Shown here: piece after piece, positions 34,805-43,199 of the stretch
Layout: each line of letters starts with the position of its first letter
Numbering within the stretch: the first letter of the stretch is position 1
NCBI RefSeq assembly: GCF_900086725.1
Contig: NZ_LT574836.1
Span: forward strand, 600,415 to 664,414
DNA: 64,000 nucleotides
Reading direction: 5' to 3'
DNA from: Bariatricus massiliensis
Lineage (GTDB): Bacteria > Bacillota > Clostridia > Lachnospirales > Lachnospiraceae
The notes under the pieces: model-generated
Databases searched by the model: none
The model's input: only the letters and a program-made list of their open reading frames with translations
Told to the model about the DNA's origin: nothing
Position numbers and translations under genes: made by a program

Positions 34805-34849
34805 AAAAATGGGAAGTTCCCGCCTATTCGGCGAGTTCTTCCCATTTTT
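34805..34849. terminator. Bidirectional terminator overlapping the 3' end of the ABC-F gene
   Basis: AAAAATGGGAAG (34805-34816) pairs with CTTCCCATTTTT (34838-34849), with extra GCC/GGC pairing inside. The right arm is coding sequence for the last residues of the ABC-F protein, so one element serves both convergent genes. Confidence 0.88.
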
Positions 34850-36752
34850 CATATAATTCTTCCAATTCAGCCGCATTGGCGGCCTTTTCTTTTGCCAGTT
34901 CCTGACAGCGCACCGAGTTGGTGTAGACTTCCTCCTGAGAGAGCAGGGCATCGATCTCAGCATCCCGCTCTTCAAGCCAGCCAATCCGTTCTTCCGTCCG
35001 CTTTAAATCATTCTGGCGCTTACGCTCCCGGGCCTGTGCTTCTTTTTGCTCCTGCCAGCTTAATTTGGACTCAGAGACGTCCACAGCGGGTACAGCTTCT
35101 GTACCGGAGGTGCCGGTGGCGGGCGGGACGGCGTAGACTTGTGTCAATTCATCTTTCTTCTCAAGATAGTAGTCGTAATTGCCGATATAATTCACAAAGG
35201 TGTTGTTCACCAAATCGAGAATGCGTGTGGCGGTCTGATTAATAAAGTAACGGTCATGAGAGACATAGAGCACCGTTCCCGTATAATCGTTGAGCGCCCG
35301 CTCCAGAATCTCTTTCGAAGCAATGTCTAGATGGTTTGTAGGCTCATCAAGAATCAGGAAATTGGCCTCGGAAAGCATCAGCTTTGCCAGCGAGACGCGT
35401 CCCCTTTCCCCTCCGCTCAAATCACCGATTAATTTGAAAACATCATCTCCTGTAAAGAGAAAGGCGGCGAGCATATTGCGGATTTCCGTGTTGGTGAGCT
35501 TCGGGTATGCATCCGATATTTCCTGAAAAATAGTCTTCTCCATATGGAGTACATGATGCTCCTGATCGTAGTAGCCGACTTTTACATTTGTGCCAAGAGT
35601 GAAGAAACCACTGTCGGCGGGGATGACGCTGTTGAGTATCTTTAGAAGCGTCGTCTTACCGGTGCCGTTATCCCCGATGATGGCCACATGCTCTCCCCGG
35701 CGGATATCGAAGCTGATGCCGGTAAACAGAGTCTGCGGCGGGAAAGATTTACTTAAATTTTCCACATGGAGGACATCGTTCCCACTGACGCAGGCAGGCT
35801 CCAACTGCAGATGGATATCTGTGTTCTGCTCTACCGGTTTTTCCAGAGGAGTGATTTTATTCAGCAGCTTTTCCCGGCTCTCTGCACGCCGGATAGATTT
35901 TTCTCTGTTAAAGGAGCGGAGCTTTTCGATAACCGCTTCTTGATGCTTGATTTCCCTCTGCTGGTTAAGGTATTCTTTCAGCTTGGCATCGCGGAGCTGC
36001 TTTTTCTTTTCGGCAAAATCCGAATAATTTCCCATATAAGTCATGACGCTGCCAAGCTCAATCTCAATGACTTTTGTCACCACTCGATTGAGGAAATAAC
36101 GGTCATGTGAGACTATCAATACTGCGCCTGGATAATTGAGCAGGTAAGTTTCCAGCCATGCGATAGAATTCATATCCAAATGGTTGGTCGGCTCGTCCAG
36201 CAGTAAAATATCCGGCTTGGTGAGAAGAAGCTTCCCGAGAGATACACGGGTCTTCTGACCGCCGGAAAGGGCGTCCACCGGTTTGTCGAATTCCTCTTCC
36301 GTAAAGCCCAGTCCCTTGAGGACGCCGGTCAATTCACTCTTGTAGGCGTATCCGTCGGCCCGCTCAAAAGCGGCGGTGAGACGATGGTAGGAAGCGAGCC
36401 TCGCATCCAGCTGTTCACCGCTTAGATGTGACATTTCCAGTTCTATGGTACGGATTTGCTTTTCCATCTCTATGATTTCGGCCTTGGCGGTCTTCACTTC
36501 TTCATATATCGTATTGCCACTCATCAAATCCTGATGCTGTGCCAGATAACCTACCGTTTTTCCCTTCGTCAGGATAACTTCCCCGCTGTCTGCCTGAAGT
36601 TCCCCCATGACTATCTTGAGAAGTGTAGACTTTCCGGCGCCGTTCAGGCCTACGAGCGCAGCCTTTTCCCGGTCCTCTATATGAAAGGAACCATCTTTTA
36701 CGATTATCTGGTCCCCGAATGCTTTGTTCAGGTTATGACATGCAAGTATCAT
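34824..36752 (-). CDS. ABC-F family ATPase (ribosome-associated type)
   Basis: 642 residues with two ABC ATPase domains and no membrane segments. The first P-loop is GLNGAGKST (residues 35-43), with signature LSGGQKTR and Walker B LLLDEPTNHLD. The second P-loop is GDNGTGKTT, with LSGGERGR and LILDEPTNHLD. A charged linker with KLKEYLNQQREIKHQ lies between them, and a C-terminal coiled coil (about residues 560-640) resembles the Uup/YdiF group. ABC-F proteins act on the ribosome; some protect against antibiotics. Its form fits a housekeeping paralogue more than a resistance factor, but this is inference. RBS AGGAGG precedes the ATG. Confidence 0.9.
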   Translation of the reverse strand: MILACHNLNKAFGDQIIVKDGSFHIEDREKAALVGLNGAGKSTLLKIVMGELQADSGEVILTKGKTVGYLAQHQDLMSGNTIYEEVKTAKAEIIEMEKQIRTIELEMSHLSGEQLDARLASYHRLTAAFERADGYAYKSELTGVLKGLGFTEEEFDKPVDALSGGQKTRVSLGKLLLTKPDILLLDEPTNHLDMNSIAWLETYLLNYPGAVLIVSHDRYFLNRVVTKVIEIELGSVMTYMGNYSDFAEKKKQLRDAKLKEYLNQQREIKHQEAVIEKLRSFNREKSIRRAESREKLLNKITPLEKPVEQNTDIHLQLEPACVSGNDVLHVENLSKSFPPQTLFTGISFDIRRGEHVAIIGDNGTGKTTLLKILNSVIPADSGFFTLGTNVKVGYYDQEHHVLHMEKTIFQEISDAYPKLTNTEIRNMLAAFLFTGDDVFKLIGDLSGGERGRVSLAKLMLSEANFLILDEPTNHLDIASKEILERALNDYTGTVLYVSHDRYFINQTATRILDLVNNTFVNYIGNYDYYLEKKDELTQVYAVPPATGTSGTEAVPAVDVSESKLSWQEQKEAQARERKRQNDLKRTEERIGWLEERDAEIDALLSQEEVYTNSVRCQELAKEKAANAAELEELYEKWEELAE

Positions 36753-36797
36753 GAATAAAACCTCCTGTTAGTTCCTGTCAAATGCTCTATCTACCTA

Positions 36798-36825
36798 ATT
36801 ATAACGAAAATATAATAAAAAACAA
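36798..36825 (-). promoter_or_regulatory. Promoter of the ABC-F gene
   Basis: On the minus strand TTGTTT (36825-36820), a 16-bp spacer and TATAAT (36803-36798). It is back to back with the rex promoter, whose -35 begins only 10 bases away. Confidence 0.75.
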
Positions 36826-36834
36826 CTATAAAGT

Positions 36835-36852
36835 TTGACTTTTATATGTCAA
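36835..36852. promoter_or_regulatory. Rex-like inverted repeat over the rex -35
   Basis: TTGAC and GTCAA are inverted arms framing an 18-bp site with the outer TTG...CAA spacing of known Rex operators. The inner TAA/TTA positions of the consensus are not kept, so it is a relaxed match. Its position over the -35 suggests autoregulation. Confidence 0.4.
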
Positions 36853-36863
36853 TTTAATATAAT
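36835..36863 (+). promoter_or_regulatory. Promoter of rex
   Basis: TTGACT (36835-36840), a 17-bp spacer and TATAAT (36858-36863). The predicted start is near 36870, upstream of the GTG start codon at 36898. Confidence 0.85.
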
Positions 36864-36897
36864 AAAGTTTAGAAAAATAAGGAAGGTGGATGCTAGG

Positions 36898-37545
36898 GTG
36901 GAAGAAAGAGAAATATCTCAGGCCGTTATAAGAAGACTTCCGAGGTACTATCGTTATCTTGGGGAACTGCTTGAACATGGAGTAGAGCGCATTTCCTCCA
37001 ACGATTTGAGTAAGAGAATGAAAGTCACAGCGTCCCAGATACGTCAGGACCTCAACAATTTCGGCGGATTCGGACAGCAGGGCTATGGGTATAATGTTAA
37101 ATATTTATATACAGAAATCGGCAAGATTTTAGGTCTCAACGAGAATCATAATATTATAATAATCGGAGCCGGTAACCTTGGGCAGGCGCTGGCTAACTAT
37201 TCTGCATTTGAGAGCAGGGGTTTCATTTTAAAAGGGATTTTCGATGTCAATCCAAGGCTCACAGGCGTGACCATCCGTGGGATTGAGATTCGTATGATGG
37301 AAGACTTGAAGGACTTTGTCAGAGAGAACGATATTGAAATCGGGGTGCTTACCATTCCGAAGACTAAGGCGGTAGAGGTCGCCAATCTTTTAGTGGATAA
37401 CGGTGTAAAGGCAATCTGGAACTTTGCGCATACAGATTTGAATCTGCCGGACAATATTATCGTAGAGAATGTACATTTATCTGAAAGTTTGATGAGACTG
37501 TCTTACAACATTACCCGCTACAACGAAGAACATAAGAATGATTAA
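36898..37545 (+). CDS. rex: Redox-sensing transcriptional repressor Rex
   Basis: 215 residues. Rex represses fermentation and respiration genes and leaves DNA when NADH rises. The N-terminal winged helix (residues 1-80) includes AVIRRLPRYYRYL and the DNA-contact segment VTASQIRQDLNNFGGFGQQGYGY. The Rossmann domain has the NAD motif IIGAGNLGQALANY, and a C-terminal swapped helix ends the protein. I chose GTG 36898, 8 bases after AAGGTGG, because it gives the usual N-terminus and lies after the predicted transcription start. Confidence 0.95.
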   Translation: MEEREISQAVIRRLPRYYRYLGELLEHGVERISSNDLSKRMKVTASQIRQDLNNFGGFGQQGYGYNVKYLYTEIGKILGLNENHNIIIIGAGNLGQALANYSAFESRGFILKGIFDVNPRLTGVTIRGIEIRMMEDLKDFVRENDIEIGVLTIPKTKAVEVANLLVDNGVKAIWNFAHTDLNLPDNIIVENVHLSESLMRLSYNITRYNEEHKND

Positions 37546-37557
37546 AATCAATTAGAA

Positions 37558-37590
37558 ACGTGTAGGGAAAAGACAGACATCCCTGCACGT
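37558..37590 (+). terminator. Weak hairpin after rex
   Basis: ACGTGTAGGG (37558-37567) can pair with CCCTGCACGT (37581-37590) over 10 bp including one G-T pair. The following sequence has only scattered T residues, so termination may be incomplete and nnr may be partly cotranscribed. Confidence 0.5.
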
Positions 37591-37642
37591 TCTATCGTTT
37601 AAGGCGGAAAAGTGCGGTACAAAGTGGAAAGAAGGGAATAAT

Positions 37643-39214
37643 ATGCGGTATATAGTGACGGCTGCCCAGATGAAGGAAGCAGATATGCGGACGATTCATG
37701 ACGTGGGAATCCCCTCTCTGGTACTGATGGAGAGGGCGGCACTCTCCTGTATCAATATCATGAAGCAGGAGGGAGTAGATATCTCCAATCCCCTCATTGT
37801 CTGCGGCTCGGGCAACAACGGCGGAGACGGTTTCGCGATAGCCAGACTCCTCTCGGAGGAAGGAATTTTTGCGGACGTAGTGTTAGTGGGAAGAATGGAA
37901 TCCCGGAGTGAAGAGACGAGAACACAGATGGAAATTCTGCGAAATCTTGGCGTGTCCGTGGGAAACTGTTTGCCTGACAGGGAATATAGTGTTATTATAG
38001 ATGCAGTGTTCGGCATCGGCCTTACACGACCAATAGAAGGAACATACAAAGAAATTATAGAGCAGATGAATTCCTATGATGCAGAGAAAGTAGCAGTCGA
38101 TATCCCGTCCGGGATATGTGCGGACACAGGGAAAGTGCTGGGGACTGCTTTTAAGGCAGATATCACGGTAACGTTTGCGTATGCGAAACGCGGCCATATC
38201 TTTTATCCCGGAAGTGAGCTGTGCGGGCAGGTATTTGTCATGCCGATTGGGATTGAAGCTCCGGGGCTTGGCAAGGTGCAGGACGTCAGCTTTGCGCTGG
38301 ATATGGAGGATATTTGGAAGCTTAAACCGGAACGCCCCGCGGATTCCAATAAGGGATGCTTTGGGAAGATGCTTCTGGTCGCCGGGAGCAAAGGGATGTG
38401 TGGCGCGGCTTATTTGAGCGCCGGCGCCGCCTATGCGGCAGGGGCAGGATTAGTGCGTGTCTATACGGAGGAGTCCAACAGAGAGATTCTGCAGGGACTC
38501 TTGCCCGAGGCTGTCCTCACGACGTATGATGAAAGGGACGGTGAATCCGCAGTCCGACAGCTTGCAGAGCTGCTCGACTGGGCGGATGTGGCCTGCATGG
38601 GCTGCGGCCTCGGAAAAGGAAGGACGGCAGTAATGCTTACAGAGGCATTGCTGGAGTTTAACCGAAAGCCTTGTGTCCTGGATGCGGATGCATTGAATAT
38701 TTTAGGAGAGAACCATGGATTGATGGAAATCCTGAAATCGGCTAAGGCAGACTATATATTGACGCCGCATATGAAAGAGATGTCACGGCTTGCCGGACAT
38801 ACGGTACAGGAATGGAAAAAAGAGCGGGTGGAACTCGTGAGGGATTTTGTGAAGGAATATCCCGCAGTATGTGTATTGAAAGACGCAAGGACACTTGCTG
38901 CCGCAAGGGAAAAGCAGCTTTTTATCAATACTTCAGGTAATGCTGCCATGGCAAAAGCGGGGGCCGGAGATGTACTTGCGGGATTGACAGCAGGACTGCT
39001 GGCGCAAGGCCTGCCGGGCTGGGAAGCCGCGGTTCTGGGTGTTTATCTTCACGGGCTTGCCGGTGAACGTGCCGCTGCCGATAAGGGAATGTACAGTGTA
39101 CTGGCCCGGGATATCATAGACGGAATAGGAATGACATGGAAGAGTTTGGAGGAACAGCATGAAGACTTACAGCAGAATACGTGCAGTCATAGATTTGGAC
39201 GCAGTAAAGCATAA
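37643..39214 (+). CDS. nnr: Bifunctional NAD(P)H-hydrate repair enzyme (epimerase and ADP-dependent dehydratase)
   Basis: 523 residues. The N-terminal NnrE domain (about 1-210) epimerises NAD(P)HX, with the marks QMKEADMRTI, GSGNNGGDGFAIARLL and DIPSGICADTG. The C-terminal NnrD domain (about 225-510) dehydrates S-NAD(P)HX, with KGCFGKMLLVAGSKGMCGAAYLSA-type ribokinase features (quoted only in part), LTPHMKEMSRL, and NAAMAKAGAGDVLAGL near the nucleotide site. It repairs damaged nicotinamide cofactors, fitting its position after rex. Its last 56 bases overlap the start of alr in another frame. Confidence 0.95.
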   Translation: MRYIVTAAQMKEADMRTIHDVGIPSLVLMERAALSCINIMKQEGVDISNPLIVCGSGNNGGDGFAIARLLSEEGIFADVVLVGRMESRSEETRTQMEILRNLGVSVGNCLPDREYSVIIDAVFGIGLTRPIEGTYKEIIEQMNSYDAEKVAVDIPSGICADTGKVLGTAFKADITVTFAYAKRGHIFYPGSELCGQVFVMPIGIEAPGLGKVQDVSFALDMEDIWKLKPERPADSNKGCFGKMLLVAGSKGMCGAAYLSAGAAYAAGAGLVRVYTEESNREILQGLLPEAVLTTYDERDGESAVRQLAELLDWADVACMGCGLGKGRTAVMLTEALLEFNRKPCVLDADALNILGENHGLMEILKSAKADYILTPHMKEMSRLAGHTVQEWKKERVELVRDFVKEYPAVCVLKDARTLAAAREKQLFINTSGNAAMAKAGAGDVLAGLTAGLLAQGLPGWEAAVLGVYLHGLAGERAAADKGMYSVLARDIIDGIGMTWKSLEEQHEDLQQNTCSHRFGRSKA

Positions 39215-40325
39215 TATAAAGATGATGCACGCCCGTTTACAGAAGGGTACAAAGATTACGGCAGTGGTCAAAACAGACGCATACGGCCACGGCGCCGTGC
39301 CTATCGCGAGAATGTTGGAGGATATGGAAGAAATATGGGGCTTTGCGGTGGCCACGCTGGATGAAGGGACAGTGCTGAGAAATGCAGGGATAAAAAAACC
39401 GATTCTCTGTCTTGGATGTATTTTCCCGGATCAGTTTGAGGCTATGATCGCTCAGGAGATACGGATGACGACTTCTAATCTGGAGCTGGCGCGGCTCGCG
39501 TCGTATAAGGCACAGAAGATGGGCAAAAATGCCATATTTCACATAAAACTTGACACAGGCATGTCGCGTCTGGGATTTCCGGCCGATGAGGAGAGTGCCG
39601 CCGCGATCATGGAGGTAAGCCGTCTGCCGTTTGTAGAATTGGAGGGGCTTTACACTCATTTTGCCAAGTCTGATGAAACAGATAAAGAGCCCAGCCGGCA
39701 GCAGTTCGGCCGATTTGTAGAAATGAAGGAGAGGCTGGCGGAGCAGGGCTTGGTGTTTCCTTACCACCATTGCTGCAACAGCGCGGGAATCATCGATATC
39801 CCGGAGGCCGATATGGATTTTGTGAGGGCCGGAATCGCCACCTATGGCCTGTATCCTTCAGAGGAAGTGCAGAAAGGGATGGTTCCGCTCAAGCCGGCCA
39901 TGGAGCTGATTGCCCATGTGGTACATGTGAAATGGATTGAGCCGGGAACTCCGGTCAGCTACGGGTGGACGTATAAGGCGCAGAAACGCACAAAAGTAGC
40001 AACGATTCCTATGGGATACGGAGACGGTTATCCCAGAAGCCTGTCAAACAAAGGATATGTGCTCATACACGGTAAAAAGGCGCCGGTTCTGGGGCGCATA
40101 TGTATGGATCAATTTATGGTCGACGTGACGGATATTGAGGATGTAAAGTTTGGGGACAAAGTGACGCTGGTAGGGAAAAACGGAGATGAATTTCTTCCGG
40201 TAGAGACGCTGAGCAATCTGGCCGGCCGGTTCAATTATGAGTTTATCTGCGACATTAATAAACGGGTGCCCAGAGAGTATGTACAGGGCGGAAAAGTAGT
40301 AGAACAGACAGATTATTTTGATTAA
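39159..40325 (+). CDS. alr: Alanine racemase
   Basis: 388 residues. It makes D-alanine for peptidoglycan. The PLP lysine is Lys38 in AVVKTDAYGHG, and the partner tyrosine lies in PVSYGWTYKA; GMSRLGF and RICMDQFMVDVTD complete the fold. ATG 39159 follows GGAGG, which places the start 56 bases inside the nnr frame, a real overlap unless nnr has a 3' frameshift. The order alr followed by a mazF-type gene is conserved in Firmicutes. Confidence 0.96.
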   Translation: MKTYSRIRAVIDLDAVKHNIKMMHARLQKGTKITAVVKTDAYGHGAVPIARMLEDMEEIWGFAVATLDEGTVLRNAGIKKPILCLGCIFPDQFEAMIAQEIRMTTSNLELARLASYKAQKMGKNAIFHIKLDTGMSRLGFPADEESAAAIMEVSRLPFVELEGLYTHFAKSDETDKEPSRQQFGRFVEMKERLAEQGLVFPYHHCCNSAGIIDIPEADMDFVRAGIATYGLYPSEEVQKGMVPLKPAMELIAHVVHVKWIEPGTPVSYGWTYKAQKRTKVATIPMGYGDGYPRSLSNKGYVLIHGKKAPVLGRICMDQFMVDVTDIEDVKFGDKVTLVGKNGDEFLPVETLSNLAGRFNYEFICDINKRVPREYVQGGKVVEQTDYFD

Positions 40326-40399
40326 TCAGAATATGCACGGAATACTTCCGAAAAAAGATGGAAATACTTTTGTTATCTTTAAGACGGAGTGTGAATGAA

Positions 40400-40747
40400 G
40401 TGCAGATTAGACGTGGAGATATTTATTATGCAGATTTAAGCCCGGTGGTTGGTTCCGAACAGGGGGGAATCCGCCCGGTTCTTATTATACAGAATGATAT
40501 AGGGAACAAGCACAGTCCTACCGTGATTTGTGCCGCTATAACTTCAAAAATGAATAAAGCAAAGCTTCCTACTCATGTGGAGATAGATGCCAAGAGATAT
40601 CATATCGTGAAGGATTCCGTAGTCCTTCTTGAGCAGATACGGACGATTGACAAGCAGCGGCTGAAAGAATTGGTCTGCCACGTGGATCGGGAACTGATGA
40701 AAAAAGTTGATGAAGCACTGTGTGTAAGCCTGATGCTTCATACATAG
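40400..40747 (+). CDS. mazF: MazF/PemK-type endoribonuclease toxin, no antitoxin gene visible
   Basis: 115 residues. NdoA/MazF cleaves single-stranded mRNA. The blocks RRGDIYYADLSPVVGSEQGG, RPVLIIQND, AAITSKM, LPTHVEID and LLEQIRTIDKQRL match Bacillus NdoA nearly throughout. GTG 40400 gives exact alignment with the NdoA N-terminus; the in-frame ATG at 40358 would add 14 residues with no homology and no ribosome binding site. Between alr and this gene there are only 74 bases, too few for mazE/ndoAI, which sits there in Bacillus. Either the antitoxin is elsewhere or the protein is controlled differently. Confidence 0.92.
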   Translation: MQIRRGDIYYADLSPVVGSEQGGIRPVLIIQNDIGNKHSPTVICAAITSKMNKAKLPTHVEIDAKRYHIVKDSVVLLEQIRTIDKQRLKELVCHVDRELMKKVDEALCVSLMLHT

Positions 40748-40770
40748 AAAAGGAGATTTAAAAAAGAAGT

Positions 40771-41616
40771 ATGGACGAGGAGAGCAGTTTACTGCAGAGA
40801 ATGAAAAGGGCGTTCTCAGATAACGGAGACAAGGAAAAGGCCGCCGGAGAAATCATAGCAAAATTGGAGGAGGGATACGATAAGGGGATTCTTCCAAAGC
40901 GGGGACTTAAAATGATGTGTAATATCTTTGACTATATGGAGGCTGAGGCCAGAGATATTATGACCCACAGAAAAAATATCGTGGCCCTTTCAGGGGATAT
41001 GACAGTGGAAGAAGCTGTCTTGTTTATGCTGGAGGAAAATAACTCCCGTTTTCCTGTGTATGAGGAAGACATCGACAGTATTGTCGGGCTCATGCATCTT
41101 CGGGATATCATGGCATGTTATATGGATGAAAGTCTCCGCGGACTGCCCGTGGGAAGCCTGAAAGAGTATATCCGGCCGGTATGCTTTATCCCGGAGACAA
41201 AGAGTATAGACAAGCTGTTCCAGCAGATGCAGAAGGATAAATGCCATATGGTGGTCGTTCTGGATGAATATGGCCAGACAGAAGGCATAGTTACGATGGA
41301 AGACATCATAGAGGAGATAGTGGGGAATATTCAGGACGAATATGACGAAGAAGAAGAACTGATTATCCAGCAGGCAGACGGTACATATGTAGTGGATGGA
41401 ATGACGCAGCTGGAAGATTTGGAAGAACTGCTGCAGGTGGATTTTGACGAGGAAGACTATGATACTATCAACGGATATCTGATAGACTGCCTCGACCGGA
41501 TTCCCTCAGAAGATGAAAAATGTACCGTACAATTTGAAGGATATCTATTCGAAGTGTTGTCTGTAGACAATAATACAATACGGAAAGTGCGTATTGTAAA
41601 GAAGGATAAAGAGTGA
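40771..41616 (+). CDS. CorC/HlyC-type CBS-domain protein, cytosolic form
   Basis: 281 residues. A leading helical segment is followed by two CBS domains (DIMTHRKNIVALSGDMTVEEA to about residue 130, then VCFIPETKSIDKLFQQM to about residue 190) and a CorC_HlyC C-terminal domain (GTYVVDGMTQLEDLEELL onward). The membrane DUF21 domain of CorB/CNNM transporters is absent, so this is the soluble type related to CorC, implicated in Mg2+ or Co2+ homeostasis. The old name haemolysin is not evidence of toxicity. No partner DUF21 gene is adjacent. Confidence 0.88.
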   Translation: MDEESSLLQRMKRAFSDNGDKEKAAGEIIAKLEEGYDKGILPKRGLKMMCNIFDYMEAEARDIMTHRKNIVALSGDMTVEEAVLFMLEENNSRFPVYEEDIDSIVGLMHLRDIMACYMDESLRGLPVGSLKEYIRPVCFIPETKSIDKLFQQMQKDKCHMVVVLDEYGQTEGIVTMEDIIEEIVGNIQDEYDEEEELIIQQADGTYVVDGMTQLEDLEELLQVDFDEEDYDTINGYLIDCLDRIPSEDEKCTVQFEGYLFEVLSVDNNTIRKVRIVKKDKE

Positions 41617-41659
41617 TAGACTATAAAAAGATTAAGTTTACATAAGAGAGGTAGAAACA

Positions 41660-42394
41660 ATGTCAGGACATTCAAAATTTGCAAACATCAAGCATAAAAA
41701 AGAAAAAAACGATGCCGCGAAGGGGAAGATTTTCACTAAGATCGGCAGAGAGATTGCTGTGGCCGTGAAGGAAGGCGGCGGACCGGACCCTGCCAACAAC
41801 AGCAGACTGCGTGATGCCATTGCGAAGGCAAAGGCCAATAATATGCCGAACGATAACATTGACAGAAGTATAAAGAAGGCTGCCGGGGACGGAGACGCCA
41901 ACAATTATGAACATATTGTATACGAGGGATATGGACCAAATGGAACGGCCATCATTGTGGATGCGCTGACCGATAACCGCAACCGTACGGCATCTAATGT
42001 GCGGAGCGCTTTCACGAAAGGGAACGGAAACATCGGTACAAGCGGCTGTGTATCTTTTATGTTCGACCAAAAGGGGCAGATAATCATTGACAAAGAAGAC
42101 TGTGACATGGATGCGGATGATCTGATGATGCAGGCTCTTGACGCGGGGGCAGAGGATTTTGCAGAAGAAGAAGACAGCTTTGAGATTCTCACCGCGCCTG
42201 AAGACTTCAGCGAAGTGCGCCTTGCGCTTGAGGAAGCCGGCATTGCCATGGCAAGTGCGGAAGTGACCATGATTCCTCAGACATGGGTGTCTCTCGAGAG
42301 TGAGGAGGACATTAAAAATATCCAGAAAACTTTGGATCTGCTGGAAGATGACGATGATGTGCAGGAAGTTTACCATAACTGGGAGGAAGCATAG
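41660..42394 (+). CDS. yebC: YebC/PmpR-family protein
   Basis: 244 residues covering the full three-domain fold. The N-terminus SGHSKFANIKHKKEKNDA is diagnostic, and NMPNDNIDRSIKKA and the YEGYGPNGTAI block follow. Members were described as transcription regulators; more recent work ties some YebC proteins to ribosome function at proline stretches, so the role here is open. An AGAGGT ribosome binding site precedes ATG 41660. It stands alone between the CorC and CFI-box genes. Confidence 0.95.
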   Translation: MSGHSKFANIKHKKEKNDAAKGKIFTKIGREIAVAVKEGGGPDPANNSRLRDAIAKAKANNMPNDNIDRSIKKAAGDGDANNYEHIVYEGYGPNGTAIIVDALTDNRNRTASNVRSAFTKGNGNIGTSGCVSFMFDQKGQIIIDKEDCDMDADDLMMQALDAGAEDFAEEEDSFEILTAPEDFSEVRLALEEAGIAMASAEVTMIPQTWVSLESEEDIKNIQKTLDLLEDDDDVQEVYHNWEEA

Positions 42395-42426
42395 AAGCTG
42401 TCCACTACCTTAAGGGAGGAAATACT

Positions 42427-43188
42427 ATGACACAAGAGATACAGGAAGGCCTGAATCGGCTGTTTGAACTTCTGGTACCGTTCTCTAAGGAATTTAACAA
42501 AAAAACATATGCTGACATTTTCAAGGATAAGTATGAGGAATTCCGCCCCTTATTCTCCGCCATTGCCCATGAGTGCGAGACGGCAGAGAACCCGGACGAG
42601 GCGTTGGAAGAGATTGCAAGAGTCATGCCGGACAAAATGCATGCGATTTTGAAAAAGGAAGGCACCAAAAGAAAGCAGGAGAATGCACTGATGAAGTACA
42701 ATCTGGGCATGGTGGCATTTGTCATCCCTATGTTCCGCTATGGCAGAATCGACAGCTGTGAGAAAATCGTGGATAGAATGGTCGAGCTGTGGAATGACAA
42801 CGGACTTTCTATGGACATAAGCAAGTCTACATTCGAGGACATAGAGGGAGGGTTCAAATCCCATTTCTGCTATATTACAACGGCGGTCTGCCAAAGTCTT
42901 GGCAAGGCAGATGACTGTTATGAACTGAATCTGCTGCGGAACTACCGGGACGGTTATCTCGCTTCGGCAAGCGGCGGCATCGAAGAAATCAATGAGTACT
43001 ATAATGTGGCGCCGACCATTGTGAGAAGGATTGGACGCATGGACAATGCAGGAGCTATTTATCAAGAGATTTGGGAAAGATATTTGAATCCGTGCGTCAA
43101 ACTCATAGAGGAGAACCGACAGGAAGAATGTAGAGAAGTATATTCTGATATGGTGCGTTCTCTTGAAAAAAAATATTTATATTCATAG
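42427..43188 (+). CDS. CFI-box-CTERM domain protein of unknown function
   Basis: 253 residues, largely helical. The second half contains the cysteine block CYITTAVCQSLGKADDCYEL followed by LLRNYRDGYLA and YYNVAP, which is the pattern of the CFI-box-CTERM module found in many Clostridia. The first half has no family I recognise. Conserved cysteines and the ITTA motif could bind a metal or form a small domain contact. It lies 11 bases before metY, and GGGAGG precedes its ATG. No function is proposed. Confidence 0.75.
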   Translation: MTQEIQEGLNRLFELLVPFSKEFNKKTYADIFKDKYEEFRPLFSAIAHECETAENPDEALEEIARVMPDKMHAILKKEGTKRKQENALMKYNLGMVAFVIPMFRYGRIDSCEKIVDRMVELWNDNGLSMDISKSTFEDIEGGFKSHFCYITTAVCQSLGKADDCYELNLLRNYRDGYLASASGGIEEINEYYNVAPTIVRRIGRMDNAGAIYQEIWERYLNPCVKLIEENRQEECREVYSDMVRSLEKKYLYS

Positions 43189-43199
43189 GAGGACACCAG

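Noticed and set aside
34824..36752. ABC-F gene as an antibiotic resistance determinant
   Set aside because: The sequence resembles the housekeeping Uup/YdiF-type group, and nothing nearby suggests a resistance context; it cannot be decided from sequence alone.
40333..40398. 21-codon frame between alr and mazF as a mazE antitoxin
   Set aside because: No ribosome binding site, too short for an antitoxin, no AbrB or RHH-like sequence.
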